DNA of 64,000 nt, taken from NCBI RefSeq assembly GCF_000237925.1, contig NW_017386017.1, forward strand, positions 1,178,001-1,242,000, written 5' to 3'. The notes under the pieces are model-generated. The model had not been told where the DNA came from, searched no databases, and saw nothing but the letters and a program-made list of their open reading frames with translations. Position 1 is the first letter of the stretch. Every line of letters begins with the position of its first letter. Source of the DNA: Schistosoma mansoni (Eukaryota > Platyhelminthes > Trematoda > Strigeidida > Schistosomatidae). This document shows, piece after piece, positions 13,230-26,546 of the stretch. The translations under genes were made by a program, and so were the position numbers.

Positions 13230-13440
13230 ACGGCTTACCTCAAGGCGGGATATTAGCTGGGATAGGAGTAGGATAAAAAGAAACTAAGAACGGCTAAACC
13301 AAGACGTAGCATCAACCCATGCACTGATTAACTATTGAAGTCATGTTAATAGATGTAGACCAGCTAGTTTGGGTGGGGTCGATAGTTGGAGACGTCGCAT
13401 GACATTGGTCAGTGCCATAGGTGAACTTACCCTCTATGTC
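13230..13440 (+). mobile_element. Possible old RTE-like remnant
   Basis: Scattered similarity to the RTE 3' coding part (words such as ACCAAGACGTAGCATCAA, ATGTAGACCAGCTAGTTTGG, GTTGGAGACGTCGCATGACA correspond to stretches of the copy at 40.4-40.6 kb). Too diverged to translate. Confidence 0.35.
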
Positions 13441-14013
13441 CCTTTAGATATTGAGTCCCAGTGTTCCTTCATGTATACGTTTTTAGTGTTAGATTTTGCA
13501 TTGTATTCTTTATTACTTAGTCCTGCTTACTATTATTGGTGGTATATATTTTGATTACTGCTCTATTCATCTTGGTAATTTGTTATAATGCTGATTTTAT
13601 TTGGTGTTTTAGGGAGACGTACGATTCGTACCTGATGTATGACCAGCGAAAGTAAGATGCGACCGGGTATTAAATGAAGACAAAAGCGACCCACTTTAGC
13701 CAAATGTTGTGACACTACTTAGCGCTGTGGTTTCCTTTCTATGAATTATCGCTACTAACTTAACTGTGGATTAAACTCTGTGTGAACTGCTAGCAACTAT
13801 GTTAAACAAATGATTTTCTGGTCTGTTAACTAATTTTCAGTTGTCGATCGTGAATTCTACAGTTGGATATAACGTATCAAGTCATAGTATTATCCTATTA
13901 TATGCTGAGTATGCAAAAATATTTTTTTCCGTTACAACAGTATCAGGCTTCGTATTCAATATAATCAAATGATTGTTAATCCTTTTATAGACTATAAGCG
14001 TATGAGTGACAGT

Positions 14014-14542
14014 GCCCCCAAATGCCCTGGTACGGCCGAGAGTGGGGAGAGTCCGCTCTCCCTCTCCAAATGCTCTCACATGGCCACGCCTACATAGCCT
14101 CTGTCAGGGAAGTCCTACTCACTGCCTTCTCATGGCATTACTGTTGTTTACGAAATTGAGAGGAAGAAAAGCGAATGTCCTGCGCTTTAACCGAATCGGT
14201 GGACACTGTGAGTCCACCTAGGGGAGTTGGAAAACCCTCATTCAAAATCAATGGTAGACATGGGCTGGCTCCAGTATCCTGAAGGAACAAATGGCGTGGG
14301 AACCAATCGTTGGTCACCGGCTACTATGGGACTGCATCTCCTCACGATGCTCCACTGCCTTGTGGATCAGATCTTTAGGTCAAAGGCTCCGGGTGTGGCC
14401 CCCTAATAAAACCACCTGCTTCAGTTTGGGCACCCGGGCAGTACCACATCCCTCACACAAATCAAATGAGACTTGTGCAGCGCATATGTATCTGGTGCTT
14501 CCTTGTACCAATATTTATGTGTTTAAATAAAATAATAAATAA
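14014..14542 (+). mobile_element. 520-bp retroposon, copy 4
   Basis: Full length from GCCCCCAAATG to the AATAAATA tail. Flanked by the 12-bp duplication ATGAGTGACAGT at 14002-14013 and 14543-14554, the cleanest boundary of the family. About 165 bp beyond the 3' end of SSRP1. Confidence 0.9.
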
Positions 14543-14707
14543 ATGAGTGACAGTACCGAGAAACCTCTATATAAAACATCAAAGTAAATTGATTGACTCA
14601 GTCTAATAACAAGAGAAATGGAAATGGTATATATATATAGTGCACATAGTATATTAAAACAATAATCAGTTGATATCTTATTTAACAAGTGTTAATCATT
14701 TCTAGAC

Positions 14708-15659
14708 TTAACTACTAGAATCTGATGATAAATCTGGTTCTTTATTAGATCCTAAATTTGATTGATATATACGTAAATCTTCTTGATATTTCTTTTTTAA
14801 TTCATCAACTCTTGATTGATAACTTGATTTTGCTGTACTATCCATATTTCGCCAAATCTCTCCAGCAGCTTTAGCTACTTCGGCAACAGAATTTTGTCCA
14901 CCTAAATTCTTAGCAATTTTCTCTCTATTCTCATTAAACCATAAGAAATAAGCAGAAAGTGGACGAGTTGGTGCATTAGGATCTTTAGGTTTTTTTTGTT
15001 TTTTTGTTTGTCGTTTTGATGGTTGTTTTGTTTCATCTTTACGTGATTTAATTGTTGATTTCTTTGGTTCTTCTTTCAACTTTTTCTGTTTTGGTTTAGG
15101 TTCACTAGTACTACTTACACTTGACAAGCTGTCTTCATCTTCATCACTATCATTGTCTTGTTTATCTTTTTTCTTGTGTGTAGTAGTATTCTTACTACTA
15201 ATGTTCGTTTCGTCCTCTTCCGAATCATCGTCATCATCGTTTTCTCCAGATTCATCTTCACTTGTAGTTGTTTGAACATTACTATCATATTCTTCTGCAA
15301 GTTCAGAACCATCAGATTCCGGTGGTTTGAAATCTTCATCATCTTCATCGTCGTCATCGTCATCATCCATTTCAGTTGTTCGTTCTCGAGCTTCTGTCTT
15401 CACTTTCTCCATATAAGCATCATGTGATTCATCAGATGACGACCAAACGTCATCACCAGGATTAGTAGTTTTGTTTTCTGAACTGATATTTTTAACACGA
15501 AGTTTTTTAGCAGTTACAAAATCGTACAAATGATGATATTCATCTCTTTCGATAGAAGTGAATGTATGTGTTAAACCATTACGAGTTTCCACCTATAGAT
15601 GGAAAAAATATATCAAGACATTTGATTTTTTTAAGAAATATAAAAATTAAACACTAGTG

Positions 15660-15694
<35 letters not shown>

Positions 15695-18600
15695 TACTTG
15701 AAATCGTGAGTCAATTGAAGCTAGACCACCGTAGAAAACCTGGAAGCACTAGACGGCCGTTTCGTTCTATCGTGGGACTCCTCAGCAGTGCGCATCCACG
15801 ATCCCGCCTCGCGAGATTCGAAATATGTTGATTAAATCGAATATTTTAATCAAATTCGTTTTCGAAAAATGGATCAAAACCAAATTTCAGATAAATTACT
15901 TGGTCGATTGTACGAATAATTTTCGCAAACTAATCATTTCTTTCTCCTAAAATGTTTGATTAAGTTTAGTGATATACTCGAAGTTTATTAACCATAGATA
16001 AGAACATCAACACAACAGAATATAAAAGCATTTTTGTATATTTAGATTGGGTTCGATACGTATCTACGGTAATTGCTGGTTACGGAACAATTAGGCCTTG
16101 GAGATTTATGATGGACTCAACAGAACCATGACTGGCACACAACACTGTGACAATAATCCCCAACAATGGAACTCAGAAGGATTACATTGTTCGCATTCAA
16201 ATAAGGGAATTATTTTGAGGTCAGTAAATTATTGACTTTCGAAAAGCATGGCGGTGTAATGATATAATGATGATTGAATTATTTGGATATTTGGATACCT
16301 ATGGAAGGGATCTCGTGTTTTGTGCATGTTGTTGTACGTGAAATAATATTGGTGACAAGCCGCCCTGAGAAGTTTATGCATTAGGTTGATCACGTGTTTT
16401 TCACGTAAAAAATAATTCCCACACTTTTCTTCTATCATATATATATAACTTCTAACAAATATCAAAACAGACTACATGCTGTTTTTTAACTGGCTAAACA
16501 ACTGGAGTTCAATTTGAATATGATAGTTAACGTACCTCAAAATCAAAAGATCTTTGAGCACCTGTCCCACGGGAAAATTGTACAGCTACTATTTCGTCGA
16601 AACGTATGGAAATCGGAGGACGGGGCACGAATGTAAATCCTCTCTCTAATGGATACAACAAACCAACAGACGCTTTATAACTGCATGCAACTGCACAACC
16701 ACCGCCTTTTGCAGAGAAGCTTCCGGGGACTGTAACTTTCTGATCATACAGAACCTGTGTATAATGAGATAATCAAAAGAAAGAAACATGAGGCAAAACG
16801 CTGAGATAGAAAGCTACAACTTGAAAATATGGGTACTATATGTGACGTGTATAAAACATTCCATCAAATTTCGTAAAACTATGTTAACTTTATACATCAT
16901 TGTTTTAGCTGGTTCAGATGGATTGGCTCCGGAGGTCTTCAAATATGGTGGTTCAATTTTAGCGATTAGGTTGACTAATATTCTGGCTAAAATCTGGGAG
17001 TTGGACGTAATCACATCTGCCTGGTCACAATCTCTGATTGTCCCAATATATAAGAAGGGGCCAAAATCATCCTGTGATAACCATAGAGGGGATAGTCTGA
17101 CTAACATAGCAAACACGAGAAAATCAGGCTGGCTTCATACCTGGTCGTGGCTGCATCGACCACATATTCACCATTTGTCAGGTCTTAGAGCACAGACATG
17201 TTTATCGGCATCCGACAATGATAGTTTTTCTTGAGTTAAAAGCAGCATTTCACTCTGTAGACCGAGAGGCTATGTGGCTGTCATTGAAAGGTGTACTTCA
17301 GAAGTACATAAACCTTGTGAAGGCTCTTTACTCGCATACTACCAGTCAAGTGAGAGCTTATGGCGAACTGTCATCTGATTTTACAACCTCAAGTGGTGTC
17401 CAACAAGGCTGTCCACTATCCCTTTTTTTTTAACTTCATTATAGACCTATTGCTGGAAATAACACTCTCGTCGACTGAATTTTCAGGAATTGATCTCCTA
17501 CCAGGGGGTTCACTTATCGACTAAGAATACGCAGATGACATAGTCCCGTTTGGTGAAGACGCTGACAAAATGCAGAGTCTTCTGTTAGGACTGAGTAATA
17601 ATGCCAGGATGTTTGAGATGCGTTTCTTTCCCTCTAAATGTAAACTGTTACTCCAGGACTGGCCTGCGTCAACACCTGAACTAAGGATAGGGAGTGAAGT
17701 AGTCAAACGCGTCGACAACTTCACTTATCTTGGAAGTCTGATCAGCCCTAATGGTTAGGTGTCTGACGAAATCTCTACATGGATTCAAAAAGCTCGTTTG
17801 GTTTTTGCCAACTTACGTCACCTATGACAAAGACGAGATATCCGTCTATCAATTAAGAAACGAGTATACTGCACAGCAGTTCGTTCTGTTCTATTTTACG
17901 GCTGTGAAACATGGCCATTTAGAGTAGAAGATACTCGTAAGTTACTAGTATTTGACCACAGATGCCTTAGAAATATTGCTCGCATCTGCTGGGATCACCG
18001 GGTAAGTAATAATAAGGTTAGACGCAAGGTGTTACGGAATGATGGTAAATCAATTGATGAGATTGTGGATCTTCATCAACTGAGATGGTTGGGCCACGTG
18101 TTACGTATGCCTGAACACCGACTATATGTGCCTGGTCCTACGTTGTAGCTGACTGAATGACGGACATCATTGTTTTACATTTTTAACGTTAACAAATGGT
18201 TTTCTGAATTAATATGAGACCCACTCCAACATTGGGCTAACTGATAGTATATAATCACTTACTATTAACTGTAACTATTTGGAACTGATTCACTGGTTTG
18301 CTATATAACATCACATTTTACATTTGACTTAATTACCATCTGGCTTCTTCCGATTGAGACTGAGGTGCGTCAACCCCCAAGACTATAATAATGGGACCTT
18401 GGGTAAGAACAGTTAACTGTTCGAAAATTTAGTAGGAAAGCAGGAGAACAGTTGGATAAAACTACAGGGTGAAAATAGGGAAAACCCTAACAGAGTAACC
18501 ACAAACATTTAAGCGCTTAAAAAACTAGGAAATACTGACTATTTAATGGAGGAAAAATATCCATCTTACTAAATTTAAGTAGATAAATTAGAATCTAAAG

Positions 18601-20737
18601 CCATAATTTTAGAGCCGATAGTCGAGTTACTACGTTACTGCCGTTGTTTTCATTTGCTTATTTACAGAGTAGAAATCCTGGTAAATAAGGCAGTAAAAAG
18701 GTATGTGTCAAATAAAGTGATAATATCGTGAAGAAATAAGGAAGAATAGGTTAGTAAAATCATGATGAAGCAAGACGTATAGTTTTCGGATACAGAGATT
18801 AAGTTTGAATTGGTGGACTGCCAAAGCCTTGCAGTGCATACGTTTTCGATTCGAACTTCCTGTGTTCCAATTCCTTTGACTGTATAGATTACCTTAAAGG
18901 ATGACTCCTTTGAAGCAACGTGTCCAGAGTTGGTTAGGTGCTGCTGTATTGAGTTAGTGATAGCTTTGGACTCCCCTTTTAGGTCACCTCGGGTAATGTT
19001 CTGAGACGCGTCTGGAAATTACTTTGTGCGGCCAATGAAACCTGCCTCACAAGAGCAAGTAAATTAATAAATACACATTAATGTGGACAGAAGCAGATGG
19101 TTAGCCTCAAAACATTCGTAAATGATAGGCCAGCTTGAAAAGACAAACAAGGCTTAGCTGGATAGTTTTCATTCAAGTGTTTTGAAATCCGTTTACTTGA
19201 GATTTTGACAGCCGCATTTCCTTTAAATTCGATATTCGTAGAGTTTTATTTTGAACTATCTGTGCTTTTGCATGATCCAATCTGTGTCAACGGATTCGGG
19301 TGGATAGCCATTTTTGATGAGTAGCAGTCAAAGTTGAAGTAGTTCGTCATCTAATGTGTCATAAGGACATATTCGGCTGATCCACAAGTATAAAGGCTTT
19401 TCGCAGCAAAGTATTCAGTACGAAGGAACTTAGGTTGGTTTTAGGAAAATTGGTATAACTTTAAAATCATAATTAAAAATCATCGCTACCTACGTGCTTG
19501 AATTTATAAGCATGTTTTCCAGACACCTAAGAAAGGAGGTAAACATATTCAAGGACTGTTAGTTTTAAAATATTTTCCAGCAATATGTAATCCTGTTAAG
19601 GGGCTTTTTGATGGCAGTTACACTGTAAAATGAAGAACCACACTGATATACCAAACTTTCAAGCACCACGAAAGTCTTGAGATTTCTAGAAATTGCGAAC
19701 ATCGATTCAAACTCACCTTGAACACGCGAGCCACAACTTCATATTCCGGTCCGGAAATATTTCGAGTTAATTTTCCATTGAACTGCTCCTGAAGCCAGTC
19801 TTCTGTTGCAGCCATCTCTAAGTTTATGTGCGAATCCTTGTCGAAAAGGGAAACTACAAAATGATATCTGGTTTGACCATGTTTGATCGGTGGATCAAGT
19901 TGAACAGCAAAGAATATCTGCCGATTATCGGGATGAGGAAGCACCATCAACCGAGTAATAGTATTCTTTGGAACTTTAAAGTCGTAAGACTTGCCATGCA
20001 AGTGGATAAAACTTGGATATAACTTAACATCATAACGGCCACGAGGTTGAAGACACTGCAATTGTTTGAATTCAGCCAAGAAATCACCCGTAACCTAGAC
20101 TTCCGTGATAAGGTAATTAATTAGCTTACTTGAATAATATCTGCCTTTTGAGTAACTTTAGAATATATAGCGGGGGCTTTGCCTTCCCTATCAGCTTCAG
20201 TTCCCGGAGTGTACAGACGCATTTCAGATAAGCAAATTTCAGCTTCATCATTCAGGTGAAATTCAAAAATAATCTCGTTTTTGTTCAAAACAGCATTTGC
20301 AACATTGCTTAGAGGAACCTCAAAAGCCATAGCGTTTTTAACTGAAAACTCGAGAACATCGCCTTAATCAGTAGATGATGCAAGTTCAAATTACCATCGA
20401 AATCCACGTCTCCCCAATTGTAGCCTTTGTAGCACAGCTCACGCTTCACAATTTCGACGTCGAAATACTTTTTAAAAAAGCTCCCAACCTTTTCTGCTTC
20501 GATTTCACCAAAGCCATCATACCGATGCAAAGAGTTATTTCTTAACTTTATGCTTAATCCTAAACCAGTCGCACGGACTATCCATTGAGCTGACTCTATA
20601 TCTGACCGGGAGAAGTGATCCACCTTTCCAGTCTTTTCATTTTTATACATAAACTCATCTTCTTTGAGTCGAAGCTTACCCGGATATACAGTACCTCTAA
20701 CCTCCTGAGTTATATGGTCGAAGGCTATATCTGCCAT
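14708..20737 (-). CDS. SSRP1: FACT complex subunit SSRP1 (complete)
   Basis: Histone chaperone subunit (with SPT16) that handles H2A-H2B during transcription and replication; nuclear. Exons on the minus strand: 20737-20395, 20362-20130, 20094-19717, 16754-16536, 15592-14708; phases join into 685 residues (human about 709). N-terminal POB3-like/SSRP1 domains: QEVRGTVYPGKLRL, FEVPLSNV, KADIIQ, LQPRGRYDVKLYPSF, DPPIKHGQTRYHF. Middle domain: SYKASVGLLYPLERGF and RFDEIVAVQFSRG. Acidic Asp/Glu/Ser tract about residues 466-546, then a Lys-rich stretch and one HMG box about 594-667 (PNAPTRPLSAYFLWF), followed by a short acidic tail. Introns 1 and 2 are only 32 and 35 bp; intron 3 (2,962 bp) carries an RTE LINE in antisense, intron 4 a hammerhead SINE. 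Start chosen because ATG at 20737 aligns with the family start and no earlier exon is needed. Confidence 0.96.
15660..15696. repeat. TA microsatellite
   Basis: TA repeats interrupted by one TG, adjacent to the SINE in SSRP1 intron 4. Confidence 0.9.
15704..15830 (-). mobile_element. Second hammerhead SINE family copy in SSRP1 intron 4
   Basis: Ribozyme region 15746-15791 on the minus strand: core CTGAGGA, GAAAC, CCGTC present, but stem II has a mismatch (GTCC against GAAC). Ends shortly after the B-box-like region. Same sense as SSRP1 transcription. Confidence 0.7.
16906..18162 (+). mobile_element. RTE-type LINE copy, RT and 3' end, inside SSRP1 intron 3
   Basis: Reverse-transcriptase and downstream motifs are readable in shifting frames: SDGLAPEVFKYGG, VQQGCPLS, LLLQDWPASTPEL, NFTYLGSLIS, ARICWDHRVSN, LRWLGHVLRMPEH. 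This order is typical of RTE-clade elements such as Schistosoma SR2/Perere types. The frame is broken by several stops and shifts, and about 400 bp are missing before the 3' end, where the tag TGCCTGGTCCTACGTTGTAG and a short TGAC-like tail remain. Antisense to SSRP1; non-functional. Confidence 0.88.
18163..19716. other. SSRP1 intron 3 remainder, nothing recognised
   Basis: Low-complexity, AT-rich sequence between the RTE copy and exon 20094-19717. Confidence 0.4.
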
Positions 20738-23339
20738 CAGTTTGCAGTTGATGACCTTGGAAGGAATATGCCTCCACTGCAGTCCACCTCAGCCAATAGA
20801 ACAATAAAAGTCTTCTGTTTCAAAAATATGGACATAGTGTCATTTGACCAATTTAAATCTTTACCGTGTTTAATAGTGTTGAGTTTCAATCTCACTTTGA
20901 ATGTCCTCACAAAAAGTGTCCTGGTAGACGATTCTATTAATTTATGATTCGAAGCAAATAACCAAGCTCTGAAAGTAGAAGCCTCAATGTTATATTTCTG
21001 CCAGGACAGGTACACGCCATTTTTACAGACATGATCTATAATTTACGACACTGGTCTGCATGCAGTATGCATCTTAAGTACGGTTGTTAAGTGAAATCAA
21101 GGAATATAAATGGCATTACATTCGTGCAGATGTCTCAGAGAGTTTATGTTTTAGGATCGCACTAAAATTCCAGTTTTATAATCTTTCTTAAAGGTAGCAA
21201 CGCGTTCACGTTACACACTTGGCCCAAACCCGCCATTTCTGTGTTAGAATTCTGGTCCTGATAAGTATTTATGTAATAAAACTGTTTAAAAAGTTTTTAG
21301 TTGTTATGATGTATATTTAAGGGACGCATGGTGTGAGTTGTAGCCTTGAAAAACGCGTTTGCTAAGTTTGTTTCACGCGGAAGAAGCTCCATAGCTTTGA
21401 ACTGAGTATGATACTGAGAAGGAGAAAAGAGGAAGCATCAAGGCACACAGGTATAAACCCTAATAAATGTTTAACAGTTTGTAATGAAACAGACAAAGAT
21501 ATGCTAAATTAGTATATAAAACTCATAATATCTGTCGTTGCTTGAGTGAATTGTTATTAGAGCTTTCAGATAAGGGGATGACGTAATAAATAACTATGAG
21601 TGGTGATATGAAATAAGATGAAATGGGTTCAACTGATGGAAATGAAATTGGATTTAGAATAATGAAGGCCCCAGTTTACCCATTTTGGGGAAGATTTGTC
21701 AGTTTTATGGAAGCCATAAGGGGAAGTTATGAAGAAATGGCACAAAACCCACTAAATTTCCCTGGATTTTAAAGGAATCGTTACCCGCGCACATCCATTT
21801 TATCGCTTGAGTCGTTTACGAAAACCCTACGTGCGAAAACCATCGCTTGTGTTATTTGACTCGCTGGTCAGGCTGCATTTTGTGCCGTGTAATCAGGACA
21901 TCTATCAATTTATAAAGAGCGGGATGTGAACTTACTTTGAATTCTCCTGTAGAATATGTAATTACTGACACCTATTTTACTTTTAGTCCCACGTAAGGTA
22001 TAGGTAATTTTCATATGAATGGTGAAAATCTCAAAATTTCCACGACATCGGGTGATAGGGGCTGTATATTAAATTGAAAAGTGCATTAGAAGAGAGTAAA
22101 GTGTATAGAAACACTAATAATCATATCTCTTGTTCTTCGGTTTGTAAATTCTCTTCTCATCTACTGTCAACCACTGTCATAATATAAAAGTCTGAGTTAG
22201 TATGATATGGGTTGTCTAAATAGAAAAGCTGATTCAATATATATTGGAAACATGAGTTTGAGTAGTGAGCGTAGAAGAAGAACCTCGGTTTCACCGATCG
22301 TTTACCGCTTCCCCAATCACTAAGAGTCTGAAACAAACAATATGTTCTGCCCCACAAAAATGGGTAGACTAAAGTCATCGCCTTTACAATCAATTCTTAC
22401 TGTTCAGTAACTTCATCCTCCCTCCTTTTGTGATGTTAGGCTCACTAAGATTTATGTTTAAACAAAATATATCTCACAGGGACTCTATGTTTAATATCTT
22501 GTTGGAAAACACTGTCTCTATAAGTAAATTTTAAAAGCTAATCTAGTGACTGCAGATTATGGAATTTAGGTAAGATATCGAAGTGATCTCTTTCGGGATA
22601 TGTACCTAGTAATAGTGTTCTTAAGTCGATTTTGTAAAGAATGGATATCATCTGCGCCTGAATTTGAATTCGGCCTAAGTGTTTTGATGTCGGTGTGCAT
22701 ACTACTAAAATCAAAGTTAGTGGTACTAAGTTTATCGTTGCTGGTGCACTTAATGTTAATGTCTAGGGCATGAGATTTATTCACGTTGTGGAAAACCATC
22801 CATTTAGCTGCTCAGGTGACGTTTAGGTCATAATATATCCCACCGTCTTATAGTATAGAGTTATTGTTCGAATCTACACTCTTTCCTATGCCTTTTTCAA
22901 GGAGATGACATAAGTATTGAGATTTAAATATGGTAGTAATCACAGTGCGTTCCTCTGCTTGTTTATGTTATTGTGCTGACTTTGAACTTCCTTAAGTGCA
23001 TGATATATTTGATGCGGAGCATTGAATTCTTTTGTAAACAATATATCCCTTTTAGTTTTCGTAGCTTAAACTTAGTTTTTCTGGTTGATGTATGGGATGA
23101 CTGTTTTAAGAGCATTTTGGGAGTGGATAGTAGTGTCTAGGAAAAATTCAGCAGTGGCATTGAACATTTATAGTGTATATGAGGGTTTATCACTGGTGAA
23201 TAAACTTCTCCAGTCAGAGTGCTTTACGAAGAATCCAAGGTTTCCCTACTCCTCGTGTGTATAGTCTCTATATGGAAAGTGAGTAGTTATTGTTGTAGGG
23301 AGAAACTTCCTATAGGTGCAACTCTAAGCTATTCCCTAG
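20738..23339. other. Upstream region of SSRP1, nothing firm recognised
   Basis: Should contain the SSRP1 promoter, but no element could be singled out. The open frame near 22566-22799 matches nothing I recognise. Confidence 0.4.
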
Positions 23340-26200
23340 ACTGTCGAGCACAGAGTCTTGGTTTGGCCAAAGTCAGGACAAGTAAGCAAGCTTCATAAAC
23401 TTTATCTGTTTCTAAAACGTTAATTAACAACGTTAGTATGCAAGTAAACAGTACAGTCTATTGCATAGGGAAAATGAGAGATATAAATAAATTACCGAAC
23501 AGTAACTAGAGAAGAGGAAAAATGAGTCAACAAGGAGAATATTGTTTTAGAATGAACATAAATTCATGATTGGTGGATAAACAAGACATGGTCGTACAGG
23601 GTCAAAGAGAGTTAATGTGATGGCGAGCGTTTCATCTTATCATTGGTGTGTTCGTTTATCGGTCTTACTTTGCACTCCCCCCGGAACGCGCAGCACGTCC
23701 ATCGTCCTGGGTCGTCGTTGTCACCGTCAGATATCCGGCTTCTCCCAGTAGACATAGGCTTTGTACATCCCTAACGCTTTATTCGTTTGCCATTCATAAC
23801 TTTACTGTACAAACTCATCCATTAGGGCCATAGCTTATCTGTTCGACAATGGCTTTAGACCATAGACTTCTACTCGTTTCAATGCTGCTAACGAAAACTA
23901 GGTCGTCCGGTTGTAAATTTTTGCGTATGTTCAACCATTTATTTCTTGTTGGGAGAGTCGGTAGATATTCTCTTATCCACCTATGCTAAAATGCGGTGGT
24001 TAACCTCTGAGTTTCTTTTCATCTTTTGTTGTATAATAAAGTCTTGTCCACAGAAACATCGTGAGGTGATAATCCTTTGTAAATCAACAACGATTTATTC
24101 GGAATAAGATCTTCTAGAGTGCCAGGATCATCCGTCACTTTTAACTAGTGGTCTGTTATTTAATATCATTAGAGCTTCATCAGTCAGCACATTTTGAAAT
24201 AAAAGCGATCTTAGAATCGTCCAATAGACGACCGATAAAATGGGAATATTTAACTGATCCTTTGCATACTTTCCGACTTCAGTACACAGAACACAGGCTG
24301 GTAATTCCATTCTGGACATAGTGACAAGTTTTAGAGGAGCAACTCTAAACGTAGCTACCAGAAAAGAACAATGAATCTGACCAGAAACACTTTCATAACA
24401 AATATACATAACAACACCATACGCAAGCTCAGAAGAGAGTTGTTTGTGATAAATACGGTTGTGTTCCGTTTCTTAAAGTTTTCAATATTCACTCTAAAAA
24501 TCTTATCAATGCCATGAGCAGGTGCTAGACAGGCGTAGCCTGTCATTCACTGTGTGTGTCGGAGGGTCCTCTATTGCTGTGATCAGGTGCATGTTGTAGG
24601 CCAAGGGCGAAGCATTGCTTGTAAGTTTTTGCAAAGGGTTCGGTATTATTTCGTATTCCGGTAGCTGAGCGGCTAAAGCTTCCGAAGCAATTTCTTGGAA
24701 GATTACTTTTAGGCCTTTTTGAGTTTTTATCGGAGCTGCTAGAGCGATGCCGGGGCTTTACAGAGATATAACTGAATTGACATCCGGAAGTAACTTGGTG
24801 TTTGGGATTAAGATGATTGGTCTTAAAGCTCATGTAACTACGAACGTTCACAGCTCAATATCTCGAACTTTACGGTCATACTGTAAGAGACATAAGAAAC
24901 TTACAAAGGCTCTACTGAAATCTATAAAGACTGTACCCGTTAGAATATTTCCATCTATCTCCGGGCTTCATTCGTCTGTTGTTTTGGGGAACTTAGTCAG
25001 CTAAAAAAATTCTGTTCGGAAACCATGTAGTCTTCTGGCTCTTCTGCTTCCTCTCCAAGCTAAAAATCCAAAAAATGAAAACTTGGTTTGAACCAAATAA
25101 GTGAGTTAGCTCATTGACTCTTCCAGTAAATAACATTTTCATTCCAGTCTGTAAATGGAATGGTCTTAAAACCATTGCTCTGTAGTGGTTTGCCCCTCGT
25201 TTGCTCCACAGGAGGCCTCTCCTAGCTCGAGTTCTGTTTCCATTACTTCCCCATTGTTTTTGCTCTGTGCGTCTGAATATCTGGTGCGGTTGTTGCCCCA
25301 TTTTTTCTCCACTAATGTGAGCAAACTCAGAACTTCTTAGGCCGAAACGTATTACCTGAATAGCCAAGTAAACATGGTCAGTGACAAAATGTATCCAAAC
25401 ACAGTTCTTATGCATCGAATGATCAATGCTTTAGCTGCCACATTGTTCATGCATAAACAGGGTGGAGACAATATGGCTGCCGAAAACCACGAGTGTGGAC
25501 TACCACTACGAATAATAGAGGGAATAACGTACACTCTGCCAAGACTTGTCAGGTCTCATTCTCATTGCCAGGCGCGCTTGTGGTGATATGACAAGGAAAT
25601 CATGTGTTCAGTAGGTACCGGGTAAGGTGTTAATCGTTGCTGGTTAGAGTTTGTGATAAGTCTGAGATCGGAACACTTCTTCAGACTAGCGTTTTGAACA
25701 AGCAAAGAGATTCTGTGCTCTTTCACCTTACCTAAGCAAGCAGACTATTTGCAAGCTGTCAGTATAAGCGTTCAACAACTATATCTAACAGATGAAGACA
25801 ACTGTGGGATTTCATTTGTTCTACAGATATACTACTAGAACTGTAAACGCTATACTGGCTATCCCAGTATCTATGTGAAGGATTTAGTCAGAACAAGGAC
25901 AATTTGGCTTTAAACCTTATCTGTTTCTAGACGTGAAAACAATTGTATTGGCAAAAAAAATCAAGAGAGTCACAGTCATTAAGTGAAACGCACAAACATA
26001 CCGAACAGTATTGCGTGTCTTATCGGAAGGGATAAAAATTCTGAGTCAAACTATTATAATAGGATAATCATATCTTTCAATTGATAGGCCGCATGCAACA
26101 GGGATAGTTTCCAGACACATAAGACCGGATTAACATGGTGGGAGCTTAAGCAACTATTTGATTGGTTAGTGGTGGACAAACTTAACAGCAACTAAACGGT
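23340..26200 (-). mobile_element. Degraded BEL/Pao-type LTR retrotransposon fossil
   Basis: Minus-strand pol pieces at about 23640-24410 carry a BEL/Pao-typical block FRVAPLKLVTMSRMELPA and the end of an integrase plus DUF5641-like region (REYLPTLPTRNKW, DDLVFV). Flanking stretches at about 23370-23600 and 25870-26100 resemble each other in the same orientation and could be its strongly diverged LTRs. Heavily broken, with much of the interior missing; old by the divergence of those flanks. Confidence 0.6.
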
Positions 26201-26270
26201 CAAACGGCCAAATATTCGTGGACGCAATATGGAAAGCTTTCTCTTGATGCTAACCCGTATATACTTACAG

Positions 26271-26546
26271 GTGAGACAATGTCCCACTTTTTAGAATGTA
26301 TCGAGTTTCTCTCGAAGAACTCCTTACGAGTTAGTCGAGTCACTTTGGCTGGTGGTGAATTATAGGGACTGATTACTCATGAGGAGTTTGCTACAGTCCA
26401 GTATGCAGCCACATGTAGCTCACTTAGGTGATGGTTCCACGTTCAGCTCAACAGGAGTCTCAAAATCGAATACGAGCAAGGGAATGGTGTAGATGGGCAA
26501 CTAATTAGATCTACTTTAGAACTACTTTAGTGGGACATTGTTTCAC
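26271..26546. repeat. 276-bp segment bounded by 18-bp inverted repeats
   Basis: GTGAGACAATGTCCCACT at 26271-26288 is repeated in inverted form at 26529-26546 with one mismatch. No target duplication was seen. Could be a small DNA transposon or an LTR piece. Confidence 0.45.

Noticed and set aside
15158-15427. 89-codon open frame on the plus strand
   Set aside because: It is the antisense shadow of the Asp/Glu/Ser-rich acidic region of SSRP1.
20365-20394. A 53-bp alternative to the first SSRP1 intron
   Set aside because: Ending the intron at a downstream TTTTCAG would remove the conserved VLEF block; the 32-bp intron 20363-20394 restores the family alignment.
24747-25004. 85-codon plus-strand open frame near the BEL/Pao fossil
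   Set aside because: No recognisable domain; the region is repeat-derived and decayed.
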